Shown piece by piece: positions 51,301 through 60,770 of a stretch of DNA of 64,000 nucleotides. Below the pieces are notes generated by a model. That model had not been told where the DNA came from and searched no databases. It saw only the letters and a list, made by a program, of their open reading frames with translations. The DNA is from Corydoras sp. C115 (Eukaryota; Chordata; Actinopteri; Siluriformes; Callichthyidae): positions 464,501-528,500 of the forward strand of contig JAFMOC010000235.1 of NCBI GenBank assembly GCA_019802505.1. Direction: 5' to 3'. Both the position numbers and the translations under genes were made by a program. Numbering within the stretch: the stretch's first letter is position 1; each line of letters starts with the position of its first letter.

Positions 51301-54300
51301 AGTCGAGTTCAATAAACTCTTCATAGCATAGACCACAGTAAGGAATCGGGCTCCTTGTCTTAAATGAGAGCAGAACCGCTTGTGTGTTTTTATAAAGAAT
51401 GTACAAAAGATTCCTGAAAAAGCTTCTAATTTTAAAGGCTTTTCTTATTTGAAACTGTACAAACTTTATAAATTATTGGTACGAATTGTGATCTCTGCAT
51501 TTTGCCTTTCACACTCAGCTTGCCGTACAGAAAACACAGAATCGGCCTCGGACACTAAAGGTAGCAAATCAAAAGAAAATGGTTGGTATGAATGGATTAC
51601 ATTCGTTCTGTTAAGGTGTGGGCTACTAAAGCTTCTGTGAAAAATGTCTAATATCACTTTTGCTCATAAATGATAAAAGCCTTTGTATTGCATATATGGT
51701 TCAGAGATTCGGGGACAGGAGGGTGGATTGAGACCATTACAGAAATTACAATCTTATTAATAGATAAATGCACACAACATGGCCAAAAGTTTGGGACCCC
51801 TTTACTGTAAATTTCATTATGCTGGGAATGAATATTTCTTCTAGTTTCTAAGACCTAGAATGACCTCCATTTTCGAAAGGGTTAAGCAACATGTGGTACT
51901 TTCGTTACAGTATTGTCAAAAATATTCACATCATGTTCTGGCAAATTTACTAAACTCAATAGTGGTGGCATACATACAGTACAATATATGATGTACAGTT
52001 TACCACAAACATGGTAAAACACTTTTTTGTGGCTTCAGAAAGAAGCATTTTCTTTCTAGCCAAACATGGCTCTTTAAAGTAAGCTTTACTGTTTCACTTC
52101 AGTTTGTTTAATGTAAATAGGGTTTGTGTGGAGCTGCAATTTTAATGCACTGTTTATATGCTGCCTTTGCTTTAAAAGGCAAAACCTATGCACCTCGGAA
52201 CAGATTTTCAGACTGTATAAACCTCAGCAGTCAATGAAACAAGCTGTTGTTGATCCTAGACAGATCCACTTCACAATAATGGCACTCGAAGTTCATCAAG
52301 GCTGCTCTATCGGGGCCGAGTGGGCGGTGACATATTGTAACAGAGCCATGTAAAAGGAATGAACTGCTATTTTCCCATCTTTTTTTGGTGCAAATTCAAA
52401 GAAAATCAGCTGATCAACAAAATCAGTGTTAATAATGAAATAATCAGCAAAAAAAAAGGACCTTAACAGGCATTGACCTGTTCAGTATGACAACGTCTCC
52501 TAATAATACATTTATCTAAAATCAAGCCCACAAGGATTAGTCAGGAAAGATACCCAACTCTTGGCCATGGATGCCCATATCTATTAGACAGTTTAAAGTA
52601 ACTTCATGTTTTTTGCATTATTAATATGCTCCAAGTAATCCATCAGTTTTCAACTGCAATAGCTCAAAAATATCCAATTCATACTTACAGTAAATGTTTT
52701 CAAAGCAATTAGTCATTTAGAGTCTGGCTCTCAGTTGTCCCATGTAAATATAAATTCAAACCCCCTTAATTTTAATGAGACAAGTTTATGTTGGAGAAAG
52801 TTTTGTTTCTCTGGTGAAGGACAAATTAGTATAAAGAATCTCACCACTGGAATAATTTTTACTCTCTATGACCCTTAATACTCATGTATCTGCTACTTTG
52901 AAGGAATGTTTGGTGAAAATACTGTTTTAAATGTACACCAGGTATTTCTTGCCAAAGTTTGTGTTGATAGATGGCATGTATGTTTATTCTCTCATGAGGT
53001 GGATAGGAAATAAAAAAAATACTTTACTACATTACCATGACTGGTTCTTTGAATAAACATATTCAAATCTCTTTAAAATAAATACTTAAGTAAATCTGTA
53101 ATAATAAAAGAAATCCATTTCATTATCAACTGCCTTAGTTCCTCAATACCAGAATGGCATGTTCTGTAATAAGAGTCTGTAAGTAAACATACAGAACAAT
53201 ATGACATGGTGGTATATTCATAGCCATGTCAAAAAGTAAACAGAAAATGCAACATATAGTCATCAAGAAAATATGAATGGCCACTTTATTAGGTACATCT
53301 ACTTGTTTCTAGGCTCCACATACCATACAGATGCACTCTAGTTTTAAAATTACAGCTTGCAGTTTGTCTGTTTCTCAACATACATTATTAGTCCCCTCCA
53401 ATGATCAGGACACATATTGAACTATAGGACTACCATAATACGGATATTAGTTGGGTGGTGGACGATTCAAAGCATTTTACTGACATTGACTAGGTGGTGG
53501 TTACATGCATGTTGTGCTGGACTTAAACGTATAACCATCTCCATGACAAAGCTGAACTGAGAAAAATCTACCAATCAAATGTTTAACCATCCAACCACCA
53601 ACATACTGTAGAACACTGATAAAAATATTAGACTAATACAAACTGTGCAGCAACACACGAGGTACTATGATTTTGTATGAATTATTCGACAAGGTCGTGC
53701 AATGAAGTATGTGAGTATGTGAGTGAATGTCTGTGTGGTCTGCTGTGGTCATGACTTTTTGAGAACTGACTTTTTAAAGACACAGACAAACTACAACCTG
53801 CATAAGTAAAACTATAATGTATGTTTATATAATAAGTGAAACTGATTAAATTGAAAAATGACTGTTGAACAAGGAGGCATGTCTAATAAAGTGACCATTG
53901 TGTGTACACATTGTGTGTACACAAAAATCTATAACAAATACTGCCTGTTCAAAACCTAACAAGTAACCTCTGTACTTTCTAATCAGTTTTCCACCACTGT
54001 GACAACCACCATACATGCCCTGGTTAAACAACTACTGTCAAAGTAAGTGGTGAACTGGTGCACATTTAAGTTTTCAGCTCAAGCCATTCCTTCAAATGTT
54101 CAGAATCAAATGTTCAGAACAGTCTTTGTTGTTCATTCTCTCTTGCACTCGCACATTCGCTCATCCTTACAATTGATTCATCAGTTATCTCTCTTGCATT
54201 GTTGTAACAATTTCTATGTACAACGTAAATTAAACATAAATTACTACACAAAATTTGTCTATTCACAAATCCAACATCATTGACCCAGCGAGGGAGAACA

Positions 54301-54873
54301 CGACGCTCTGAGCCAATTCCCAACTCAAACCTGGAATAATTTAAGTTTCCCTTCGCACAGCTGTGTTTCCTGCACTCCCAGGACTGGATCGAGCTACTGA
54401 GACCTGACCTGAAAAACAGTGGGCAGTGAAGAACATGGGTCTCTCTGCTGAAAGCGGTATGATGGGACACCCACTTTGGAGTGCACACACACAGTGGAGC
54501 CTCTTTGCTTGTTGAAGTGGGAGTGATGTTTCTCGGTTAAAAAAGGAAAAAAAAAAAAGTTCATCTCGCCTTGTTTTTCAATAAACAGAGCAATTGTAGA
54601 GTCTTGGATCTGTGTCTCTCTTCTTTACAAAAGTATAAATATATGTTTTCTCTTGGTTTTTCACATATGAAGGACATAGCAGATTAAGAACTCCTGCAGC
54701 TGTTCGGTTTGGCTAGTGCACCAGAGGAGCAGTAAATGAGCTGGTATTGGTTGTTTGCTGGCTCGTGTCTGAATTGACTTGTGGGACTGGGGTGTGTTTG
54801 GTGTGTGCCGTTGATAGTCTCTGCATAAATAGTGTGCCACGCAGTCCTGGGCCAAAACAACCATCCTGTCCAA
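48350..54873 (-). other. pcgf3: Probable pcgf3 3' UTR and downstream flank, end not resolved
   Basis: The 3' UTR must start at 54873, right after the TAG. Its end cannot be fixed by eye. AATAAA hexamers on the minus strand occur at about 53285-53290 (inside a TIR element), 52983-52988, a close pair at 50030-50035 and 50042-50047, and 48354-48359. The region is mostly low-GC unique sequence with homopolymer tracts, including about 15 G at 48915-48929. Open frames here, for example 54114-54488, do not resemble any protein I know and fall downstream of the stop. The extent of the UTR is inference. Confidence 0.4.
53279..53896. mobile_element. TIR element of about 618 bp
   Basis: It starts GGCCACTTTATTAGGTACAT and ends CTAATAAAGTGACC. 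The ends are inverted repeats with one mismatch over 14 bases. The start sequence is a familiar one in teleost repeats. No transposase frame lies inside and no clear target-site duplication was seen. Each end carries AATAAA when read outward-to-inward on the opposite strand. Confidence 0.5.
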
Positions 54874-54921
54874 CTACAGCAGATCCATTTTGGGTCTGTA
54901 ATGCAGGAGCAGCGGCGATTT
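54874..54921 (-). CDS. pcgf3: pcgf3 terminal coding exon
   Basis: This exon encodes the last 15 residues and the stop of Polycomb group RING finger 3. Read on the minus strand it follows a TTTCTTTCTTTCCAG acceptor and encodes KSPLLLHYRPKMDLL, then TAG. The mammalian PCGF3 C-terminus is nearly identical (KAPLLLHYRPKMDLL), with Ala in place of Ser. These residues close the RAWUL domain, the ubiquitin-like fold that PCGF proteins use to bind partners in non-canonical PRC1 (PRC1.3). The exon joins the previous one in phase 0 (RWRFK then KSPLLL). The paralogue PCGF5 has a different C-terminus, so the assignment to PCGF3 is firm. The 3' UTR follows at lower coordinates. Confidence 0.96.
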   Translation of the reverse strand, partial: KSPLLLHYRPKMDLL

Positions 54922-54980
54922 CTGGAAAGAAAGAAAGAAACATGCATGTTTACACACACACACACACATACACACACAAT
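54922..54980 (-). promoter_or_regulatory. 3' splice region of pcgf3 last exon with GT tract
   Basis: On the minus strand an interrupted (GT)n run (54952-54978) is followed by AAACATGCATG and then TTTCTTTCTTTCTTTCCAG at the exon. The pyrimidine tract is strong. The GT run lies about 30 nt from the acceptor. Confidence 0.7.
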
Positions 54981-55444
54981 GGGATTGGAGAATGCTGAAG
55001 GTCAGAACAGACAGCAAGCTCTGGCATCCATCAGCTAATTTGTGTTGCAGCTCTATGAAGGTTATACAACTAATTAAATTCCAAACAAAAAAAATGAATG
55101 AATGAATTGAAAGTTATTTTGTTCATGTGTTCAGTACTGATTGGGGAGCAAATGTACAAATTAATTAATTTAGATCTTTTTATTTCATCAGAACAAAAAG
55201 CTGTTTGTTTAAAAAAAAAAAATCATTTACAAAGACATTTATTGAAGTGAAAAATGAACTGCCAGTCAATAAAATACAAATTCCATGAAGAAAGATGTTT
55301 CCATGTAAGAACAAAGTTTGAAATAAAACATGTGTAAAAATTATGGGGGGGTGTTGGTGGATGGATAAACATATATAAACAGCTTTAACATCACTACATG
55401 ATCTGCTCAACACAAAACTTTACATTCTGTTAACAAAATGTTAC

Positions 55445-55525
55445 CTTGAATCTCCATCTAGTCACCACAACAAATTTCAGTGTATGGTCCTTGCCCAAGA
55501 TTTCTTCATTGCATAAAATGTCCAG
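55445..55525 (-). CDS. pcgf3: pcgf3 penultimate coding exon (RAWUL core)
   Basis: This 81-nt, 27-codon exon is phase 0 at both ends. On the minus strand it reads LDILCNEEILGKDHTLKFVV followed by VTRWRFK, which matches the RAWUL domain of PCGF3 as I remember it. The acceptor is TTTGCAG|CTGGAC and the donor is TTCAAG|GTAACA. RAWUL mediates binding of PCGF3 to partners in PRC1.3, the nuclear complex that monoubiquitinates histone H2A. Because the exon length is a multiple of three, skipping it would keep the reading frame but remove part of the RAWUL fold. A long GT tract on the coding strand sits only 11 nt upstream of the exon (listed separately). Confidence 0.97.
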
Positions 55526-55535
55526 CTGCAAATGG

Positions 55536-55594
<59 letters not shown>

Positions 55595-55600
55595 GTTAGC
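55526..55600 (-). promoter_or_regulatory. UG-repeat 3' splice region of pcgf3 penultimate exon
   Basis: On the minus strand the order is GCTAAC, a good branch-point match at 55595-55600, then a (GT)n run of about 28 units (55537-55593), then TCCATTTGCAG|CTG at the exon. There is no AG between the likely branch A (about 55596) and the true acceptor, roughly 70 nt away. The repeat therefore fills the AG-exclusion zone. UG repeats bind TDP-43, and in CFTR a (TG)mTn tract in this position controls exon skipping. That this tract works the same way is inference. Confidence 0.6.
55537..55593. repeat. (AC)n microsatellite
   Basis: About 28 AC units on the plus strand (GT on the pcgf3 strand), inside the intron next to the penultimate exon. 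Confidence 0.98.
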
Positions 55601-55672
55601 TGCTAAGCAAAGCATAACACACTAACGCATCACTGCCTCATGAATATGGCTGACTGCAAGGAGCAAACCATT

Positions 55673-55694
55673 ACACACACACACACACACACAC
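55673..55694. repeat. (AC)n microsatellite
   Basis: About 11 AC units in the same pcgf3 intron. Confidence 0.95.
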
Positions 55695-55918
55695 TTTCAT
55701 GTACAGTGCTTGTGCATGCAGACTGAACTGCTTCCTCTTTTAAGTATTTAGTGTTTAGTCCAACCCTACAACCTGATTGGTTGAGAAGTGTTGTCATCAT
55801 CGCAAAATTATATGATGAAATCAGTGGCGTTTTACACCAGTAAACAAAACTTTGAGCTAAATTTTTAAACCACAGTTGTTTCATGTCTTCTTTTTAATAA
55901 CACAGATTGATTGCAATT

Positions 55919-56266
55919 AGGCGGCACGGTGGCTTAGTGGTTAGCATGTTCTCCTCTCAGCACTAGGGATTCCCGGTTCGAATCCCCATCTGGGTGGAGT
56001 TTCCATGTTCTCCCCGTGTTTGCGTGGGTTTCCTCCGGGTTCTAAAACATGGATCAAGTCAATTGAGTTCTAAAAATTGCCCCATATAGAGTGTGTATGT
56101 GTGAGTGTCTGTGTGTGAGTGTGTGCCCAGCGATAGATTGGCGCCCTGTCCTGGGTGTGTCTGCCCAGCGCCCGAAACGTTCTCCCCTGGATGGGCATGG
56201 GGAACCCCCCCACGACCCTAATATAGGATAAAGCGGAAGATAATGAATGAATGAATGAATGAATGC
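55919..56266 (+). mobile_element. SINE-like copy in a pcgf3 intron, antisense to the gene
   Basis: A copy starting AGGCGGCACGGTGGCTTAGT with a perfect B box and a (GAAT)n tail. It lies in the intron between the exons at 57359 and 55525. TTGCAATT occurs on both sides (55911-55918 and 56267-56274) as a possible 8-bp target-site duplication. It lacks about 25 bases found in the other copies (the GGTTTCCTCCCACAGTCCAA part), where CGGGTTCT runs straight into AAAACATGG. Confidence 0.85.
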
Positions 56267-57358
56267 TTGCAATTTTGCCCCCCCCCCAAAAAAAATTCTA
56301 TTCATATCATAACATTTGACCTCCACCTGGAGTTAGAAAATAAAAATTTGAATAATATAGAATAATATAGATTACCGTAGAATTCCAGGTATAATAAATT
56401 AAATGAAATATAGCTTTACTCCACACAAAAAAATAATTCTGTAAAATACAAAAATCTGCTTTATGATGAAATCTTGCCCAGAAAAAGGGTTAACACTAAC
56501 AGATCTCAGTGCCGCAACATGAACATTTTTAAAACACATACCTTCAGTGCATAAAGGGCTGACAGTGTGGTATTAAAGTGCATGTGTGTGAGATGTATGA
56601 CAAAAATAACATAGAGCAGAATAACCACAGCCCCCCCTGCTGGAGGAGCCAATAATGAAAATTAAACACGCCGCTATTTTACACATTTTGAACAAAAGAC
56701 CAATAAGCTCAACAGAAGAGCTAAAAACACCACAGCAATCACCAATTTGCAGTACAGTCTTTATACACTTTTGTTTCATTAACTTTCTTTGTTCTTTTCT
56801 GTGGGTAGGCAAATTGCTTCACTAGCCTGAGCTATTTTGGGACTTCATTATGATTGCCAGCAACAATGACTAAATGCTCAATCGGGAACAAAAGACATCT
56901 GACGGCTATATTCCAGCGAACAGGGCTCAGATGGAGCCCGGTGGCAGAAGCCCACCCACAGGCTTTCCATGAGAAAAATGGGTGAATGGAGATAATGATT
57001 AGTCGGGTTCCGAAGTTGGCCGCCTGATTCGAGGCGCAGTGCTTCTGACAGCCAGCCTGATGCATGACGGGGAGCAAATAATGGTTCAGAGCCTCATTTC
57101 TGGTTAAAACACGATAAAAAAAACGTAACGGTACACCGTGCAGCGTGAAAAAGCTCAAGACGTGCACATCGTCTCGTTAAGGGGCACAACACAGAGAACA
57201 AAGTTCTCAAAGGAAACAGGTCTCAGTGTCACAATAGCAGCAAAACTCACTGAAATGCACCATCAGGGGTCACTTTTAATAAAAGAACACCCTGCAAAGC
57301 TGTTATTAATTAGTGCTGAAGGTAAATTTAGATAATAAATGGCACCACATGGACTCAC

Positions 57359-57496
57359 CTCGTTGAATGATGTCAGGTTAAGCTTCTTGGCGATGAATTT
57401 CTTAAGGTGAAGGACGGTGGCTTGAGCCGAACATCGGATCCACTTGCGTTTGAGTCCACGCAGCTTACTGCTGTTACACTCCAGACAGATACTTAC
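57359..57496 (-). CDS. pcgf3: pcgf3 internal coding exon (start of RAWUL)
   Basis: This 138-nt, 46-codon exon is phase 0 at both ends. On the minus strand it begins VSICLECNSSKLRGLKRKWI and ends AKKLNLTSFNE, close to PCGF3 throughout (mammals have SSFNE near the end). It opens the RAWUL domain, right after the acidic linker. The acceptor is CTTCCTCAG and the donor is AACGAG|GTGAGT. The first six exon bases are GTAAGT, a perfect 5' splice-site consensus directly after the acceptor AG (see findings). It joins the upstream exon as SDEQ|VSIC and the downstream exon as FNE|LDIL, both as in mammalian PCGF3. Confidence 0.97.
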
Positions 57497-58368
57497 CTGA
57501 GGAAGCCAGAGCGAGCACGAGAACAATCATAAGCAAGAGTAATGATTTGGGAACGGAGCCAACAAACAAAGGTAATCTGTCTCATTAAACTCAGACTCAG
57601 TGGGACCTTCACGTTCCGAACTGACCAGTAGTCTACAAAAGCACTGCGCTCCCTCCCTGACTTGGTTAAATTCAAAAACTACTGCATTAATAAATCCAAT
57701 AAACTTTATTTTTTTAAATAAAATATGCACCATGGTCACTGAGCAGATTTAAAACATCCTCACATGAGCAAAATAAACGCAAAGTGAAATAAAAAGCCAG
57801 GCTCAAAACAGACAGTCCTATTAAAGAAGAATCCACACAGCAGAATTGATTTAAGGGCTTTTTAAGGGTATTTCCAAGACAGGAAGTGATATTGACATGT
57901 TTGACGTGTCGTTGTTTTCAGACTATTAAATTTCTGATTCTTATTTTGATTATTGATCAAAGTCAAACCTGAGGCTGCCGGGAATTTAAGGAAAGGGGTT
58001 GTCTCATTTGTTACTGTTAATATAAATATGGTTCCAAAGGCTAACCCAACTACAAACTAAGAAGATACTGAAGGAATCGATGTTCTGATGCTTAAATCAA
58101 AGCTAAAGAGGATAAAGGAAATGTTAGTGTGTGCGAGTTTGTAATAAATAATAAAGTCTGCTTAATGTAATTTTTTTTAATGATTATCTAAAGTGACTGA
58201 ACAGACATTCTAAAAGGAAATCTCATTAGCCGAGGCAACTTTTGCACACGGAGATGTCGTGAATTGGCACAGTTACCTCTTTGATTAGCTGCTGATTACA
58301 CCCACAGTAAAGGCTTAATGCCAGTTATTGTCCTGAGCCACACTGTGCGTGTATGTTTGTGAGACTTT

Positions 58369-58370
<2 letters not shown>

Positions 58371-58400
<30 letters not shown>
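58371..58400. repeat. (GT)n microsatellite
   Basis: 15 GT units in the pcgf3 intron. Confidence 0.97.
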
Positions 58401-58403
<3 letters not shown>

Positions 58404-60272
58404 CATGGGCATGTGTTTTGGATTTTACTCAGTGTGGCTTCAGCTGTTCCACCAGCCAACACTAATGAAGAAAGATGAAGCTCCTGTACTCCTAAGGAGC
58501 CCCATAGAAACCTGATGTGCGAACGCATAAAAACAGTGTACACAAGGTTTATAGACGCTAACCACATTACTATTTGAAGGGAAAACAGTGTGATTGAGGT
58601 GTCGGCTTTTTTCATGGCCTTCACTAACAGGAAATTGTAGAGAAAAGGTCCAAATGGATCAAAAAAAAGCAGCAAAAAAATCAGGCCGGAGTTCAGCAGC
58701 AGGAAATGTGCCATTAGTGTAACGAAGTGAAATATGATTCTGTGTGTTTGCGCATGTGGGTGCATCATTACCGGGTCATTACGGCCCAGGCGGGCCTGTT
58801 ATAACCAACCCAAACAGTGACATAAATGACTAATGTAGTCTTGGCTCAAGCCAATTACACCTTCAGATGAAAGCAAGCAAGACCCATCCAACCGCATCTA
58901 AACCCAGGCTTAGGGGGTAGATTTTGTAATCATCACCGGCAAATGCCAAAACCTCTAATGTGACCTGTACTTACTGCTACCAAGATCACTGTTATATAAA
59001 TAAGTGATGCTGATCTGCATGTTTGATACTTTAATTTCTAATTCAGAAATAATATTCACACATTAAAAAAAACATTTTCAAATTTCCTTTGCCTGAATCA
59101 GGCACTGATGCCACATTGAAAAAAAAAAAAAAAACTATCAAAGCGCATCATCCCCATATCATACAGATAAGTATTTAGCAAATTTACTTTTAAAGATTCT
59201 AAAATGGTGCTAATCTGAAACATGAAAGACATAATGGGCTATTTGTCGATTTTATCCAGCGGAACTGCACGCGTGGTACTAAAATAAGCCTGAAGTGCTT
59301 GAAAGGAATTGGATCAATCATACCAAATTAATATCCAAACTATATCTCCATGGTCTAATGAAAAATTGCAATTAACCATATATCTGCTGCAGGTTAAGCA
59401 GATGTACTGGGAATTAGAATAATGGCTGTGTAATTTAAAGATGGGGATGAAAAACAACAGCCACTTACACCACCTAAATGAAATCATTCTATGCCACGTT
59501 ACTGATATTTCTAACTTCTAGCATCTTTGCAGGCCTTTGGACACACATATAGCTTTAAGCCCCACAGAGATGGATGAATGCTTTCCTTCCCTCAATCTTC
59601 CAAATGCTCCAATTCTGGCTGAGCTGCACTCTTTTCCAGCCAGCGCCGGCAGTCTGCCATGGATTTAGGGTACATCTGCATTTAAATTCCAAGCACTACC
59701 CCAGCAATAAAGGCACACAAAGTGCTGAGGTTATCATATATTCCCACACCTGGGTGCTTTATGCTTACCCAATGAGGAGTGCACCCTCATGCAAAGATGA
59801 CAAGCTCGCGAAATAAGCATAATCAATTGCATTTCGTACTGTGGCACAATAGTTTACTATTATTTTAGTTCTTAATAGCAAAGTGACAGATGGGCACGCC
59901 TGACAAGAAGAAGGTAGTCAGTGCAAATGTTAGCAGTTAGCCAATGGAAATTCTCATCTGAATTCAACATGTGAGAGCAGAGAGGTAATCTCAGATTCTG
60001 CCCTTTCAGGGAGTGTATGAAGTCCAGACCCCAATCTCCACTTCCTGCATTATTAACAGTACGACAGGCTGTGGAGTGGACAGGAAGGAATACTGAACAG
60101 CTTCTTTACACCTTCTTACTAAAGCCTCGATGCAACAGCAGTGCATGATCATCATCCCAATTCGTCTCTGTGGCTAAAATGTTAAGTAAGACATCGCTTT
60201 TGGGATGTAGTTAAAATACTAGTGTGAAAATCGTAACTTCTAGAGCTGTAATTATAGAACTTTTTTACGACT

Positions 60273-60274
<2 letters not shown>

Positions 60275-60307
<33 letters not shown>
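60275..60307. repeat. (AT)n microsatellite
   Basis: About 16 TA units in a pcgf3 intron, close to the linker exon. Confidence 0.95.
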
Positions 60308-60310
<3 letters not shown>

Positions 60311-60684
60311 ATCCTAATTAGGTTCGTGGGAGTGCTTGAGCCCTTTCCTTCTCAGTCAGGTTGCCAGGCCACAAATACACAAACAGTCTTTCACACCTGG
60401 GGTTAATTAGCATTTTCAATTCCCCCTACAGACAAACATTATATGGAAAAAAGTCTTAGAACATACCTTTATAAATCAGTAATTTTATGTGTGAAGTAAT
60501 CATTGTCCTCTGAATTGAATGCCTCAGTAAATGGCATAAAAAAACACATGTATAACAGCTAGAGTTACTTGTTTTCTCACCTGTAATCAGGTAAACTAAA
60601 AAGAACAGCATCAACCCTAATGGAAAGTCCAAGTTTCTACAAAATGTAAAAGTGAAAAGTGAGAGAAAGTGCTTTATCCTTTAC

Positions 60685-60770
60685 CTGCTCATCACTGCGA
60701 TGATAATCATTATCCTCCTCTGGTTTCTCATCTCCTTCTTTTTTTGCAGCTTCCTCAGACTTCACATCAC
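60685..60770 (-). CDS. pcgf3: pcgf3 internal coding exon (acidic linker)
   Basis: This 86-nt exon holds two bases completing a split codon plus 28 codons, so the upstream exon must end in phase 1. It encodes a Glu/Lys/Asp-rich linker beginning DVKSEEAAKKEG and ending KPEEDNDYHRSDEQ. The ending equals the segment just before RAWUL in mammalian PCGF3. The first half is diverged, as expected for a disordered linker between RING and RAWUL. The acceptor is TTTGTTCTTCAAACCAG|GTGATG and the donor GAGCAG|GTAAAG. No exon for the preceding RING-proximal part was found between here and 64000, so the gene continues past the right edge. Confidence 0.95.

Noticed and set aside
54114..54488. 124-codon minus-strand open frame after pcgf3
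   Set aside because: Lies downstream of the pcgf3 stop codon, in its probable 3' UTR, with no protein features.
58325..58768. 147-codon minus-strand open frame
   Set aside because: Inside a pcgf3 intron; part of it is translated GT microsatellite (His-Thr repeats) and the rest has no features.
54874..60770. pcgf5 as alternative identity of the RAWUL gene
   Set aside because: Linker, RAWUL and C-terminus (ending PKMDLL) follow PCGF3; PCGF5 differs at most of these positions.
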